From Albirhodobacter sp042466415 (GTDB lineage: Bacteria; Pseudomonadota; Alphaproteobacteria; Rhodobacterales; Rhodobacteraceae), in contig NZ_JAXHCH010000002.1 in the NCBI RefSeq assembly GCF_042466415.1, positions 2,108,001 through 2,172,000 on the forward strand: DNA of 64,000 nucleotides. Reading direction: 5' to 3'. The notes beneath the pieces are model-generated. The model did no database searches. It saw only the letters and a list, made by a program, of their open reading frames with translations, and was not told the origin of the DNA. Shown here one piece after another: positions 1 to 8,319 of this stretch. The position numbers were made by a program, and so were the translations under genes. The stretch's first letter is position 1. Each line of letters begins with the position of its first letter.

Positions 1-55
1 TCATATTCGCCGCGCGATGCACGGTCTGATACGACAACAATTGCGGCCCAAACGG

Positions 56-1282
56 TCATTTTTTCACACGCGCATTGCGGGTCGCGATCAGTTTCAGGCG
101 CAGCGCATTGAGGCGGATGAAGCCTGCCGCGTCCTTTTGATCGTAGGCGCCGGCATCGTCTTCAAAGGTCACATGCGCCTCAGAGTAAAGCGAATGCTCC
201 GACCAACGGCCCACGCAAGTTGCCGAGCCTTTGTAGAGCTTCAACCGAACGGTGCCCGTCACATGCTCTTGCGATTTATCAATCGCGGCTTGCAGCATTT
301 CGCGCTCCGGCGAGAACCAGAAACCGTTGTAGATCAGCTCGGCGTAGCGCGGCATCAGGCTATCTTTGAGGTGCCCAGCGCCCGCATCCAGCGTGATCTG
401 TTCGATTCCGCGGTGAGCTTCCAGCAAAACCGTGCCGCCCGGCGTCTCGTAAATCCCGCGCGATTTCATACCGACGAAACGGTTTTCAACGAAATCGAGA
501 CGGCCAATACCGTGCTTGCCGCCAAGTTCGTTGAGCTTGGTCAGGATCGTTGCGGGCGACATCGCCTCGCCGTTGATCGCAACCGCATCGCCGCGCTCGA
601 ACGCGACTTCGATATATTCGGGCGTATCGGGGGCCTCTTCCGGCGACACGGTGCGCTGGTAGACGTATTCGGGCGCTTCTTTGGAAGGATCTTCCAACGC
701 CTTGCCCTCGGACGAGGTGTGCAGCAGGTTCGCGTCAACGGAGAACGGAGCTTCGCCGCGCTTGTCTTTGGCGATCGGAATCTGATTTGCTTCGGCGAAT
801 TCGATCAGCTTGGTGCGCGAGGTCAAATCCCACTCACGCCAAGGCGCAATCACGCGGATCGAGGGGTCGAGCGCATAGGCCGACAGCTCAAAACGAACTT
901 GGTCATTGCCCTTGCCGGTCGCGCCATGCGCCACGGCATCGGCGCCATGTTCATGCGCCAATTCAACGAGACGCTTGGAAATCAACGGCCGCGCGATCGA
1001 GGTGCCGAGCAGATACAGCCCCTCGTAAAGCGCATTGGCGCGGAACATCGGGAACACGAAATCGCGCACGAATTCCTCGCGCACGTCCTCAATGTGGATG
1101 TTCTCTTTCTTGATGCCCAGAAGTTCGGCCTTGGCACGCGCAGGCTCCAATTCCTCGCCTTGGCCGAGATCGGCGGTGAAGGTGATCACCTCACAGCCGT
1201 ATTCGGTTTGCAGCCATTTCAGGATGATCGAGGTATCGAGGCCGCCGGAATAGGCAAGGACGACTTTCTTGGGAGCAGACAT
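56..1282 (-). CDS. argG: argininosuccinate synthase
   Basis: Cytosolic enzyme that joins citrulline and aspartate with ATP to make argininosuccinate, the next-to-last step of arginine synthesis. The N-terminal PP-loop motif AYSGGLDTS is at about residues 10-18, and the 408-residue length is normal for the family. The reading frame is open further upstream to a TTG at 1339, but the ATG at 1282 starts the family-typical MSAPKKVVLAYSGG and has GGAG 8 bases upstream, so I use that start. It is transcribed away from the membrane-protein gene at 1383, leaving about 100 bases for divergent promoters. Only 55 bases of downstream sequence are visible. The identification is secure. Confidence 0.97.
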   Translation of the reverse strand: MSAPKKVVLAYSGGLDTSIILKWLQTEYGCEVITFTADLGQGEELEPARAKAELLGIKKENIHIEDVREEFVRDFVFPMFRANALYEGLYLLGTSIARPLISKRLVELAHEHGADAVAHGATGKGNDQVRFELSAYALDPSIRVIAPWREWDLTSRTKLIEFAEANQIPIAKDKRGEAPFSVDANLLHTSSEGKALEDPSKEAPEYVYQRTVSPEEAPDTPEYIEVAFERGDAVAINGEAMSPATILTKLNELGGKHGIGRLDFVENRFVGMKSRGIYETPGGTVLLEAHRGIEQITLDAGAGHLKDSLMPRYAELIYNGFWFSPEREMLQAAIDKSQEHVTGTVRLKLYKGSATCVGRWSEHSLYSEAHVTFEDDAGAYDQKDAAGFIRLNALRLKLIATRNARVKK

Positions 1283-1382
1283 GGGCATCTCCGAGATATG
1301 AGTTTGCGTCGGAATAATGGGTTTTATCCTTGACGACAAGGGCTCCGGGCCGGAACTTGTCGCCGTTTATCGGGGACATGCG

Positions 1383-2195
1383 ATGCGATCCGTGATCAGT
1401 CTTCTCAAAGTGACGGCTCTGGGTTTCATCGAGGATGGGCGGTCTTTGGCGATCTGCGCGGCTGGGCCTTTGCTTTGCCTGTTAATGTGGCAAAGCTTGC
1501 CCCGATACGGCGCATTCTTCGACTGGCTGACGCGCTGGCTAGGAACCAACGGCGTTCCAATGCTTGAGGGCCTCATCGTTGTGTTCTGCTTCTCACTTGT
1601 CGCTTTTTACTGGTTCAGGCGCTGTTTTATAACCGCGCCCGGCGGCATCCCGTTATCCTTCGCGCGTTACTTCATGGCAGCCCTCCTCTACGAGGTCTTA
1701 CGTCACGCATCGATATCGCTGCTCGGGTCAGTGGATGAGTTGCTTTATCTCGCCGCAACAAGTCATCGGATCATTGGCACATTGGGCGCGATGATTGAGA
1801 TTATACGGGCGTGTCTCTACTGGAGCGGCCTGTCCGTTACGTATAGCGCTCTCGCAATTCTCTCCCTCTGGTCCGCGCATCTTGCACTTGGGCGCGGCAT
1901 CTCCATCATCGATATGGCGCGGGGACTGCGGGGATACATATTCGCCATTACCGCAAGCATCTCCCTGATCCTGATCCTCGCATCTATGCTGAACGTCGCC
2001 CTGCGACACAGCACCTACGCCGCGATCAACGCATTTGCAGTCGACGATCCGAACAGCGCGCGTTTTTTGGTACTGAGCATGGTCTCACCAATATCGAGCT
2101 ATATCCTGCCGCTTCTCCTCATATCCTTTACCCGCGCGCTCATGATCAAATTCATGCCCGAGGTGGCCGCGCGCGCTGCCCCCACGCAGGAATAA
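1383..2195 (+). CDS. multi-pass inner-membrane protein of unknown function
   Basis: I do not recognise this 270-residue protein. It has about six hydrophobic segments: one near residues 25-40, one near 60-80, two in the middle around SISLLGSVDELLYLAA and LSVTYSALAILSLW, one near ITASISLILILASML, and one near the C-terminus. It is probably an inner-membrane protein. I start it at the ATG at 1383 (MRSVISLL), which has GGGGA about 8 bases upstream; an in-frame ATG at 1317 would add 22 poorly hydrophobic residues. The reading frame ends 38 bases before ilvA on the same strand, so the two could share a transcript. No catalytic motif is visible. Confidence 0.75.
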   Translation: MRSVISLLKVTALGFIEDGRSLAICAAGPLLCLLMWQSLPRYGAFFDWLTRWLGTNGVPMLEGLIVVFCFSLVAFYWFRRCFITAPGGIPLSFARYFMAALLYEVLRHASISLLGSVDELLYLAATSHRIIGTLGAMIEIIRACLYWSGLSVTYSALAILSLWSAHLALGRGISIIDMARGLRGYIFAITASISLILILASMLNVALRHSTYAAINAFAVDDPNSARFLVLSMVSPISSYILPLLLISFTRALMIKFMPEVAARAAPTQE

Positions 2196-2233
2196 GCTTG
2201 CGCCCGACGCAAAGGTTCTGGCACAGCTAGCCC

Positions 2234-3481
2234 ATGACCCAGTTTGCCCTTCACGCTCAAGCCGCCACCCGCGCCCTTCGCGCGCTGTTCGATCCCACGC
2301 CGCTGCAACGCAACGATTTTTTGTCAGCGCGCTATGAGGCGGACATCTGGCTTAAGCGCGAGGACCTGACCCCCGTGCGCAGCTACAAGCTACGCGGCGC
2401 CTTTAATGCGATGCGCAAAGTTCGCGACGCCTCACCCGATCAGGGTCATTTTGTCTGCGCCAGCGCAGGAAATCATGCCCAAGGTGTGGCCTTCGCCTGC
2501 CGGCATTTCGGTGTGAAGGGAACGATCTTCATGCCCGTCACGACACCGCAGCAGAAAATTGACAAGACGATGACCTTCGGTGGCGATGCCATCGAGATTA
2601 AACTGACGGGTGATTACTTCGATCAAACTCTTGCGGCGTCGAAAAACTTTTGCGCCGAGGTGAATGCACATTTCCTATCTCCGTTTGATGACGCAGACGT
2701 TGTCGAGGGTCAGGCATCCGTCGGGGTTGAAATCCTAGATCAGCTCGGAACGCCACCCGACCTCGTCATTCTTCCGGTTGGCGGCGGAGGACTGTCCGCC
2801 GGCGTCACAGCTTACCTGCGCGCGACAACGCCTCAGACTGATTTCCGGTTCGTCGAGCCCCTTGGCGGCGCCTCGATGAAAGCCGCCGTGGAGGCCGGAG
2901 ACCTTGTCACCCTGTCGCATGTGAACAGCTTTGTTGATGGCGCCGCTGTTGCCCGCCTGGGTGGGTTGCCATTCTCGCATCTGACATGGGTCGACAGCGA
3001 TCAGATCCTACTCGCACCAGAAGATCGGATCTGCACGACGATGCTAGAGATGCTCAACGTGGAGGGGATTGTCCTCGAGCCAGCAGGCGCGTTGTCAATT
3101 GATGTTCTCCCCGAGCTTGCCGATCAAATTCGCGGAAAAACGGTGGTTTGCGTGACCTCGGGCGGGAACTTTGATTTTGAGCGTTTGCCGGAAGTCAAAG
3201 AGCGCGCGCAACGCTTTGCCGGATTGAAAAAGTATTTCATTCTCCGCATGCCGCAACGTCCGGGAGCGTTGAAAGAGTTCCTCTCCATGCTAGGTCCGGA
3301 CGATGATATTGCGCGATTTGAATATCTTAAGAAGTCCGCGCGGAACTTCGGCTCTGTCCTCATCGGCATTGAGACGAAAAGGGCCGCAAACTTCGCGGCC
3401 CTCTTGGAACAGTTGAACAACGCCGGATTTAGCTATCGCGACATCACTGAGGATGCGTTGCTATCGGAGTTCCTGATCTAA
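2234..3481 (+). CDS. ilvA: threonine ammonia-lyase (threonine deaminase)
   Basis: PLP enzyme that deaminates threonine to 2-oxobutanoate, the entry to isoleucine synthesis. The Schiff-base lysine lies in RSYKLRGAF (Lys52) and the phosphate-binding glycine loop is VGGGGLSAG near residue 180. The C-terminal 90 residues (FILRMPQRPGALKEFL onwards) form a single ACT-like regulatory domain. This matches the roughly 415-residue one-domain class rather than the 510-residue E. coli enzyme with two ACT-like modules, so feedback inhibition by isoleucine is likely but not shown. The stop lies 5 bases from the convergent stop of the Hpt gene. A catabolic role is possible but less likely because of the regulatory domain. 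Confidence 0.93.
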   Translation: MTQFALHAQAATRALRALFDPTPLQRNDFLSARYEADIWLKREDLTPVRSYKLRGAFNAMRKVRDASPDQGHFVCASAGNHAQGVAFACRHFGVKGTIFMPVTTPQQKIDKTMTFGGDAIEIKLTGDYFDQTLAASKNFCAEVNAHFLSPFDDADVVEGQASVGVEILDQLGTPPDLVILPVGGGGLSAGVTAYLRATTPQTDFRFVEPLGGASMKAAVEAGDLVTLSHVNSFVDGAAVARLGGLPFSHLTWVDSDQILLAPEDRICTTMLEMLNVEGIVLEPAGALSIDVLPELADQIRGKTVVCVTSGGNFDFERLPEVKERAQRFAGLKKYFILRMPQRPGALKEFLSMLGPDDDIARFEYLKKSARNFGSVLIGIETKRAANFAALLEQLNNAGFSYRDITEDALLSEFLI

Positions 3482-3486
3482 GACTT

Positions 3487-3831
3487 TCAGGCGACGCTGG
3501 AAAAATCCCGATCACAGAATTCGGAAACCCGCGTCATAAACAACTTTTTAGATTCACCGTAGCAGGCCAGTAACTCCGGCACGTTGATGTGTGACGCCAT
3601 TCCGGCCGCAGCCATGCGCTCGCCTGCTTGGCACATCGCCCCGAAGGATCGAAAGCCCAAATTCCAAGCCGACCCTTTCAAGAAATGCAAATCATCCTCA
3701 AGCTTTTCAGGCCGCATACCGAGCCGCAAGACGACCCCTTCAACCTCGTCGACGAATAGCTCCAGCACCTCGCCGAAGCCATCGCGTCCGATTTCGGATT
3801 GCAACTCGGCAACCCGTTCCCAGTCAATCAT
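3487..3831 (-). CDS. Hpt-domain phosphotransfer protein
   Basis: A stand-alone histidine phosphotransfer domain of 114 residues. The phosphorylatable histidine is His49 in HFLKGSAWNLG, which fits the Hpt consensus H-x-x-K-G-S/A-(x)4-G. Such proteins shuttle phosphate between a hybrid kinase and a response regulator. The ATG at 3831 has GGAGGG upstream; a GTG at 3843 is in frame but lacks a ribosome site. It is divergent from the receiver-PP2C phosphatase gene at 3980, and the pair probably form one phosphorelay, with this protein phosphorylating the receiver domain; that pairing is inferred from position. No sensor kinase is encoded nearby. Confidence 0.85.
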   Translation of the reverse strand: MIDWERVAELQSEIGRDGFGEVLELFVDEVEGVVLRLGMRPEKLEDDLHFLKGSAWNLGFRSFGAMCQAGERMAAAGMASHINVPELLACYGESKKLFMTRVSEFCDRDFSSVA

Positions 3832-3894
3832 TTCACCCTCCACACTGACGTGTTTTCTTCACCGCGGATGAGGCTACACGCGAAAAGTTGTAGA

Positions 3895-3907
3895 AGGTTT
3901 AAAACCT
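3895..3907. promoter_or_regulatory. small palindrome in the Hpt / PP2C divergent intergenic region
   Basis: The sequence AGGTTT-A-AAACCT is a 13-base inverted repeat with six-base arms, lying between the divergent starts at 3831 and 3980. Its position suits an operator, but no regulator is known to me for this motif and short palindromes also occur by chance in A/T-rich promoters. Confidence 0.3.
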
Positions 3908-3979
3908 AAAATGTTGCGGTTTCACTTGCTGTTAAGCGGCATCGGCTAGGCTGCTTCAACTTACATAAGCAGGTTGGCC

Positions 3980-5263
3980 GTGTCGCAAGCGTCAAACAGT
4001 CAGACTAACGAGGGAGGATCCCCCGAGCGCGCCTTCAAGCGTCGCGTGCTTGTCGTTGATGACAGCAGGATGCAGCGGCGCATCCTCAAAACCTTATTGC
4101 AACGCGCTGGCTATGATGTTGTCGAGGCCGCATCCGGCGCCGAGGCATTGAAAAAGTGCACAGAAACGACACCTGATATCGTCATTTCGGACTGGATGAT
4201 GCCGGAAATGAACGGAATAGAGTTTTGTCGGGCATTTCGGGAGATGAACCGCGACTCCTACGGCTACTTTATTCTTCTCACCTCAAAGTCCGAGAAATCC
4301 GAAATTGCTCAGGGCCTCACAAGTGGCGCGGACGACTTCCTATCAAAGCCCGTGAACGGCGACGAACTGCGCGCGCGGCTTTCAGCGGGCGATCGCATCC
4401 TCAGGATGGAGGCTGAGCTTCGAGAAAAGAACCGGCTGGTCAACTCTACGCTCACCGAGTTGCGGCAACTCTATGCGAATGTTGATCGCGATCTTGATGA
4501 GGCCGGAAAGCTTCAGCAAAGCCTAGTGAAGGAACGCAACCGATCCTTCGGGAACTCGGAAATTTCCCTGCTGCTGCGGCCCTCAGGACAAGTCGGCGGC
4601 GACCTCGTCGGCTTTTTCCCGATTAATGCCCGCCGTGTCGCGATCTTCGGTCTCGATGTTTCCGGACACGGAATTACATCCGCGCTGATGACCGCGCGAA
4701 TCGCCGGCTATCTTTCAGGCTCATCGCCCGACCAGAATATCGCCCTGGTGCAAACCGAATACGGCATATACGACGCGCGGGATCCCGCAGAAATAGCCTC
4801 ATATCTGAATGATCTCGTCCTGCATGAGATGCAAACATCGTCCTATTTTACGATGATCTATGCCGATATTGATCTCATCTCCGGTGTCGTCAAACTGGTG
4901 CAAGCGGGGCATCCCCATCCCGTCATTTTGCGCGCAGATGGCTCGTTCAAAGCTTTGGGATTCGGCGGTTTGCCAATAGGTCTGATCGAAGACGCGACCT
5001 ATGAAACCATCACAGCGCAACTTTTTCCCGGTGACAGGCTCTTTATGGTTTCCGATGGCGTCACGGAAGCGGCAGACGCTCATGGCAATCTGCTGGATGA
5101 GCACGGATTTCTACGAGTGATCTCGGAAAGCCGATCGCTGCGCGGACCTCAAATGCTCGAGGCTATCCAGTGGCATGTCGCGAATTATACCGACGGCGAA
5201 GTTGCGGATGACATCTCGGCGGTTCTGTTCGAGTTTGATGGTGCGAAAATAAACGTTGATTGA
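3980..5263 (+). CDS. response regulator fused to a PP2C (RsbU/SpoIIE-type) serine phosphatase
   Basis: A two-domain protein of 427 residues. Residues 20-140 are a receiver: acidic pair in LVVDDSRMQ, phosphoacceptor aspartate in VISDWMMPEMNG (about Asp71) and the conserved lysine in DFLSKPV. A helical linker follows. Residues 195-425 are a PP2C/SpoIIE phosphatase with metal-binding motifs QVGGDLVGFF, GLDVSGHG and the C-terminal GEVADDISAVLFEF. Phosphatases of this kind activate anti-sigma antagonists by dephosphorylation (partner switching). The architecture resembles RbaY of Rhodobacter capsulatus, which affects gene-transfer-agent production and stationary survival; orthology is my inference. 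The GTG at 3980 (AGG 6 bases upstream) is preferred over TTG at 3974. No RsbV/RsbW-like gene is nearby. Confidence 0.88.
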   Translation: MSQASNSQTNEGGSPERAFKRRVLVVDDSRMQRRILKTLLQRAGYDVVEAASGAEALKKCTETTPDIVISDWMMPEMNGIEFCRAFREMNRDSYGYFILLTSKSEKSEIAQGLTSGADDFLSKPVNGDELRARLSAGDRILRMEAELREKNRLVNSTLTELRQLYANVDRDLDEAGKLQQSLVKERNRSFGNSEISLLLRPSGQVGGDLVGFFPINARRVAIFGLDVSGHGITSALMTARIAGYLSGSSPDQNIALVQTEYGIYDARDPAEIASYLNDLVLHEMQTSSYFTMIYADIDLISGVVKLVQAGHPHPVILRADGSFKALGFGGLPIGLIEDATYETITAQLFPGDRLFMVSDGVTEAADAHGNLLDEHGFLRVISESRSLRGPQMLEAIQWHVANYTDGEVADDISAVLFEFDGAKINVD

Positions 5264-5282
5264 ATTTACCGCCGATTGAATC

Positions 5283-6149
5283 TCAGCGCGCCTGCCGCGA
5301 AAGCTGCACGGCAAGAATTCCGCCAGTGACGATCGCCACACCAAGAAGATCGGCCGCGGCAATTTTCTCGCCAAGCAGGAGCGCCGCAATTGCAACTCCG
5401 AAGAACGGGTTGAGGAAGTGGAACGTCGCCGCTTTGATCGCCCCAATCCGGCCCACCAGCCAAAACCAAACCCAAGTTGCCAGCACGCCAGGTACAAGTG
5501 TGGTGTAGGCGAATGCGCCAATCAAACGCGGTGTCCAATTGATGGTCCACGACTCAAAAATCAACGCTGTGATAGCGAGTAACGCAGCGCCCACAAACAT
5601 CTGCAGGCCAACAATCATCATCACATTGCCCCCTGAGGATGCTCCACGGACCGAGAGAGTCGCCACGGTGAGGGCCAGCGCCGCCAAGAAACAGAGCGCT
5701 ACGTATCCGACGTCAGCGCCTCCTGAAAGGCGACCGCCCATGATGATTGCGACGCCAACCACGCCTGCCAGCAACCCTCCAAGCGCCAAGGGACGCAGTT
5801 TCTCACGGAACAGAACCCAGCCGAAGAAGGCCACCATTAACGGCATCGTTGAGGCGACGATCGCCGCCAGAGATGCCTCAACTCGCGTCATAGCGACGAA
5901 GTTCAAACCGAGATAGAGCGCGTTCTGGCACAGCCCAAAGATAAACGTTGCGCGCCACTGGGCGCGGGTCAGGCGCCATGATTGGCCCATCATCGAGGCC
6001 AAGCCTACGCCAATCAACCCCGATACAAAGAACCGCAAAGCCAGCGCTGTCATGGGCGGTGCATCCGCCACGATCATTCGCGCAGAGGTAAACGCTGAGG
6101 ACCACATCAGGGCGAAAACCAACCCCATTGCCAAGGCGCGAAAGTCCAC
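5283..6149 (-). CDS. EamA-family (DMT superfamily) transporter
   Basis: Inner-membrane exporter-like protein of 288 residues with ten hydrophobic segments arranged as two tandem EamA repeats of five. Small internal repeats such as LGVAIVTGGILA near the end and GGLLAGVVGVAIIMGG in the first half reflect the duplicated fold. Relatives export amino acids or metabolites, but the substrate cannot be told from sequence. The GTG start at 6149 has GAGGTG a few bases upstream. It lies downstream of the HU gene on the same strand, separated by two hairpins, so it probably depends on its own promoter or on readthrough. It converges on the PP2C gene with 19 bases between the stops. Confidence 0.88.
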   Translation of the reverse strand: MDFRALAMGLVFALMWSSAFTSARMIVADAPPMTALALRFFVSGLIGVGLASMMGQSWRLTRAQWRATFIFGLCQNALYLGLNFVAMTRVEASLAAIVASTMPLMVAFFGWVLFREKLRPLALGGLLAGVVGVAIIMGGRLSGGADVGYVALCFLAALALTVATLSVRGASSGGNVMMIVGLQMFVGAALLAITALIFESWTINWTPRLIGAFAYTTLVPGVLATWVWFWLVGRIGAIKAATFHFLNPFFGVAIAALLLGEKIAAADLLGVAIVTGGILAVQLSRQAR

Positions 6150-6174
6150 AATTCACCTCAAGAAATTGATTTTC

Positions 6175-6240
6175 AAACAAAAAGGCCGCCCCGCTTGATC
6201 GGGACGGCCCTCATTTACGATCGGGTAGGATTTACCCGAT
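6175..6240 (-). terminator. tandem hairpins, rho-independent terminator of the HU gene
   Basis: Two hairpins follow the HU stop on the minus strand. The first pairs 6220-6227 with 6233-6240 (8 bp, perfect). The second pairs 6184-6193 with 6200-6209 (10 bp with one mismatch, GGCCG-type stem) and is followed on the minus strand by a run of five T and further T-rich sequence. The second is a typical intrinsic terminator. Confidence 0.85.
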
Positions 6241-6249
6241 GCCACACGA

Positions 6250-6537
6250 TCAAGCGTTCACAACGTCTTTGAGAGCTTTCGCGATCGTGACTTTAACTTG
6301 CTTGTCAGCAGCCTTGGTCATGGTCTCACCCGTTGCCGGGTTACGGACCTGACGCTCTGGCCGCTCACGGCAGGAGACTTTGCCGATGCCTGGGAGTGTT
6401 ACTGCGCCGCCTGCGGCGACTTCTTTCGACACTACATCGGCGATCGCATCCAATGCGGTCGTAGCGGTTTTCTTATCCATGCCCATAGTCTCGGCAAGAG
6501 CGGCAACAAGTTGGGTCTTGGTCATCGGTTTCGACAT
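6250..6537 (-). CDS. HU-family DNA-binding protein
   Basis: A small nucleoid-associated protein of 95 residues that binds and bends DNA as a dimer. It shows the usual pattern: an N-terminal helical dimerisation part (TKTQLVAALAETMGMDKKTA), the central GIGKVSCRERPERQVRNPATGE segment that forms the DNA-embracing arm with its RNPxTG tip, and a C-terminal helix. The GKVS/R-NP-TGE arm places it with HU rather than IHF, although IHF and HU are similar at this length. It is a single-gene unit with its own upstream region (6538-6670) and a strong terminator, consistent with high expression. Confidence 0.93.
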   Translation of the reverse strand: MSKPMTKTQLVAALAETMGMDKKTATTALDAIADVVSKEVAAGGAVTLPGIGKVSCRERPERQVRNPATGETMTKAADKQVKVTIAKALKDVVNA

Positions 6538-6670
6538 GTCTGTCTCCTCTCAATTCGCCCCTTTACGGGATCATATCTGCCGCCGGTCGCGGTTTTGATT
6601 TGCCTCTAAAATCCGGTTTCACCCAATATGGCAAGCACAATTCGTCGTAATCAGCGCCTTTTTGCTGGGA

Positions 6671-8152
6671 TTAGAGGAATGCAGTCTCCTCAAAGCTGCG
6701 TAGCTTCCGGCTATGAATTCGTTCCAACGGCATCTCGCGAAGTTTCTCCATCGCGCGAATACCGATCAGCAAATGGTTTGCGACCTGCGTGCGATAAAAC
6801 TCCGTTGCCATCCCCGGCAGTTTCAGTTCCCCATGCAGCGGCTTATCGGACACGCACAGCAACGTGCCATACGGCACACGGAACCTGAAGCCGTTTGCGG
6901 CGATGGTTGCGCTTTCCATATCCAACGCGACAGCGCGGGATTGGCTCAAGCGATGCACCGGTCCCGAATGGTCGCGAAGCTCCCAATTCCGGTTGTCAAT
7001 CGTCGCCACAGTGCCGGTCCTCATGATCCGTTTAAGTTCATATCCGTCAAGCTTCGTGACCTCTGCGACGGCCTCTTGAAGCGCGATCTGGATCTCCGCC
7101 AAGGCAGGAATAGGCACCCAAACCGGTAGATCATCGTCCAAAACATGATCTTCACGCAGATAAGCATGCGCGAGAACGAAATCCCCCAAGCTTTGCGAAT
7201 TGCGTAATCCAGCGCAGTGACCGACCATCAACCATGCATGGGGACGGAGCACCGCGATGTGGTCTGTTGCCGTCTTCGCGTTCGATGGCCCCACGCCGAT
7301 ATTGACCAAAGTGATACCTTGCCCGTCGGGACGCTTCAAATGATACGATGGCATTTGCGGCATCTTCGCGAGGACGGGAAGGTCTTGATCTGGCGCCGTA
7401 ATCTCGGCGTTGCCCGGCCCCACGAAGGATGAATATCCCGCGTCAGGATCGGCCAGCATCTCGCGGGCGACCGCCTCGAACTCATCGACGTAGAATTGAT
7501 AGTTCGTAAACAGAACATGGTTCTGGAAGTGCTCTGGCAGGGTCGCCGTGTAATGCGAAAGGCGCGCCAACGAGTAATCAATGCGTTGCGCGCTGAAGGG
7601 CGCAAGATGACCCGCGCCGTCCGCATGGGGCGCGGCGGTGCCATTGACGATATCATCATTCGTTGAGGCTAGGTCAGGAACGTCGAATACGTCGCGCAGC
7701 GAGAAATCCAACACCCCCTCTTGCGGAACATTTACTCCCGGACGCGCGGCGACCGCGAAATGCACAGGCATAGGCGTTGTTGACCAACCGACTGATACGG
7801 GGACACCGTGATTCTCGATCAGCAAGCCCAGTTGCTGCACGAGATAATTATGGAACAGATCAGGCCGTGTGATCGTCGCCGCATAGGCTCCAGGCAGAGG
7901 TACGTGACCGAATGCCAAACGCGAATCTGTCTTGGCATGCGAGGTGGTCGTGATCCGAACCTCTGGATAAAACGCACGGAAACGCGACTCAGGGCGACCT
8001 TCGCTCAGCGTTTCGTTGAAATGCGCCAGCAAGAAATCTGTCGCCTCTTGGTAGAGATCAATGAGATGCGCGACGGCAGCGCCTGCGTCCGAAAATACTT
8101 TATGCGCATAATCTGTCGGAGTTTTAATCGGCAAGAATCGTGCTGGGGTCAT
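6671..8152 (-). CDS. amn: AMP nucleosidase
   Basis: Hydrolyses AMP to adenine and ribose 5-phosphate and so controls the adenylate pool. The protein of 493 residues matches the bacterial Amn family: an N-terminal Amn-specific domain (about residues 1-190) and a C-terminal nucleoside-phosphorylase-like domain with TLVNIGVGPSNAKTATDH, MVGHCAGLRNSQSLGDFVLAHAY and the MESATIAANGFRFRVPYGTLLCVSDKP segment that holds the nucleoside-binding residues. An open frame extends to 8272, but MTPARFLPIKTP at 8152 is the family-like beginning, so I start there. It is divergent from an epimerase gene, with a perfect palindrome between the two. Confidence 0.95.
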   Translation of the reverse strand: MTPARFLPIKTPTDYAHKVFSDAGAAVAHLIDLYQEATDFLLAHFNETLSEGRPESRFRAFYPEVRITTTSHAKTDSRLAFGHVPLPGAYAATITRPDLFHNYLVQQLGLLIENHGVPVSVGWSTTPMPVHFAVAARPGVNVPQEGVLDFSLRDVFDVPDLASTNDDIVNGTAAPHADGAGHLAPFSAQRIDYSLARLSHYTATLPEHFQNHVLFTNYQFYVDEFEAVAREMLADPDAGYSSFVGPGNAEITAPDQDLPVLAKMPQMPSYHLKRPDGQGITLVNIGVGPSNAKTATDHIAVLRPHAWLMVGHCAGLRNSQSLGDFVLAHAYLREDHVLDDDLPVWVPIPALAEIQIALQEAVAEVTKLDGYELKRIMRTGTVATIDNRNWELRDHSGPVHRLSQSRAVALDMESATIAANGFRFRVPYGTLLCVSDKPLHGELKLPGMATEFYRTQVANHLLIGIRAMEKLREMPLERIHSRKLRSFEETAFL

Positions 8153-8261
8153 CGAACATTCATTCCTTCGGACAGTGCGGTGCATCGCGAACGCGCCCCT
8201 CAAAAAGGCGTTGCGCGAAAACGCTTGAGCTTCCGAGTCTTGCACCCGTTTTTCACGGAGA

Positions 8262-8286
8262 CAAGATGTCATCCGATGACATCTTG
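8262..8286. promoter_or_regulatory. perfect 25-bp palindrome, candidate operator
   Basis: Arms CAAGATGTCAT and ATGACATCTTG are exact reverse complements around the three bases CCG. It lies between the divergent genes amn (start 8152) and the epimerase (start 8320), and partly overlaps an alternative ATG at 8266. No T-run follows on either strand, so it is not a typical terminator. A dimeric repressor site or an mRNA hairpin are both possible. Confidence 0.5.
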
Positions 8287-8319
8287 CGTCTGACCTCCGC
8301 TTTGCCGATATTTCGCGTT

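Noticed and set aside
17..1333. 438-codon open frame on the plus strand
   Set aside because: It is the antisense shadow of argG, whose protein is clearly recognised on the other strand; the shadow has no domain and no ribosome site.
3941..3950. TTAAGC half-site near the PP2C gene as a CtrA box
   Set aside because: Only one half of TTAA-N7-TTAA is present, so it is too weak to report.
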